Shown: piece after piece, positions 63,590-64,000 of the stretch
Layout: each line of letters opens with the position of its first letter
How positions within the stretch are numbered: the stretch's first letter is position 1
Source of the DNA: Euptelea pleiosperma
Lineage: Eukaryota > Streptophyta > Magnoliopsida > Ranunculales > Eupteleaceae
Length of the DNA stretch: 64,000 bases
Direction: 5' to 3'
Assembly: GCA_035048495.1 (NCBI GenBank)
Contig: CM068541.1
Coordinates: 6,703,929 to 6,767,928 of the forward strand
Notes under the pieces: generated by a model
Told to the model about the DNA's origin: nothing
The model's input: the letters and a program-made list of their open reading frames with translations, nothing else
The model's database searches: none
Position numbers and translations under genes: made by a program

Positions 63590-64000
63590 ATTGCTACTGT
63601 GATTGATAGTGCTCTTGGTGCTCAGAAGGAGCTCAGAGTCTATCATAGAAGGGAGAAAGCCACAATTGATCCAGCACCAGTGGTACCATCCTCGGATCAA
63701 GGTAATCCTTCTTCCCCCTCTATACCTTTAATTTATTCTTCTACTGATGCTTCAGATCTTCCCATTACTTTACGAAAAGAATCAAGAGTTGCACTCAGCA
63801 TCCTTTGAGCCACTTTGTCTCCTATGATGCCTTGTCTCCCTCCAATAAAGCCTTTGTCACATCCCTTTTCACTATTCTATCCCTTCTTCCGTAGTAGAAG
63901 GGCTGGCTAAACCAAAGTGGAAAGTTGTTATGATAGAGGAATGAGAGCCCTTGACAAGAACGGGACATGTGAGCTTGTTGACTTGCCAATAGGCAAGAAA
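63590..64000 (+). pseudogene. Ty1/copia pol fragment, runs off the window
   Basis: The + strand reads as the linker between integrase and reverse transcriptase of copia elements: ELRVYHRR, a Pro/Ser-rich stretch, DLPITLRKESR, then in shifted frames FVSYDALSPSNKAFVTSL, and finally MRALDKNGTCELVDLPIGKK, the conserved start of the RT domain. Stops and frame changes (for example the TGA at 63806-63808) make it a relic. Its orientation is opposite to the adjacent LTR, so two insertions or an inversion met near 63575-63625. Confidence 0.75.

Overview
This window is nuclear DNA of a flowering plant. It carries spliced genes of plant-specific or plant-typical families: a phytocyanin/early nodulin-like protein, a mitochondrial PARN with an organellar presequence, and a UPL1/UPL2-type HECT ligase. 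Introns are long and AT-rich, and several plant transposon classes are present. I cannot fix the species. A non-grass angiosperm is likely; a magnoliid or other early-diverging lineage is only a guess.

Five intact genes can be modelled to exact splice junctions with frames that close: (1) an early nodulin-like GPI-anchored protein, + strand, 3910-4583, 2 exons, 193 aa; (2) an ALKBH2-type DNA repair dioxygenase, + strand, 6991-10686, 4 exons, 229 aa; (3) a PARN/AHG2-type poly(A) ribonuclease, - strand, 18072-12784, 7 exons, 737 aa, convergent with ALKBH2; (4) a cytosolic-type acetyl-CoA acetyltransferase of the mevalonate pathway, + strand, 22253-27975, 14 coding exons, 414 aa; (5) a giant UPL1/UPL2-type HECT E3 ligase, + strand, 32422-55180, 15 coding exons, 3784 aa, with one 7980-bp exon and an 8-kb first intron full of transposons. 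These are unrelated housekeeping genes; I see no cluster or shared pathway.

The rest is mostly transposon-derived. 1-3700 is a pile of foldback MITEs sharing a common core, with further copies near 5.3, 20.2, 20.9, 28.7, 30.3 and 59.0 kb. One copy (3152-3531) has a perfect 8-bp target duplication and sits inside an older copy whose empty site is preserved in a paralogue. Other elements with recognisable ends are a MULE-type MITE just upstream of ALKBH2 (6334-6880), a tRNA-like SINE with a 12-bp duplication right after the thiolase poly(A) signal (28079-28237), a small LTR element (TRIM-like) with a 5-bp duplication in UPL intron 1 (35876-37031), and TIR elements at 29009-29353, 39053-39476 and 57445-57918.

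The right end (60.5-64 kb) is a graveyard: a frameshifted F-box/LRR pseudogene (- strand), a broken L1 LINE with an ORF1/ORF2 TAATG junction (+ strand), a Ty1/copia LTR on the - strand, and a decayed copia pol fragment on the + strand running off the end. I found no new multi-gene system. The best leads are the MITE family, the TRIM and SINE insertions, and two splicing features (an in-frame 123-bp intron in the HECT domain and a stop codon inside a thiolase donor site).
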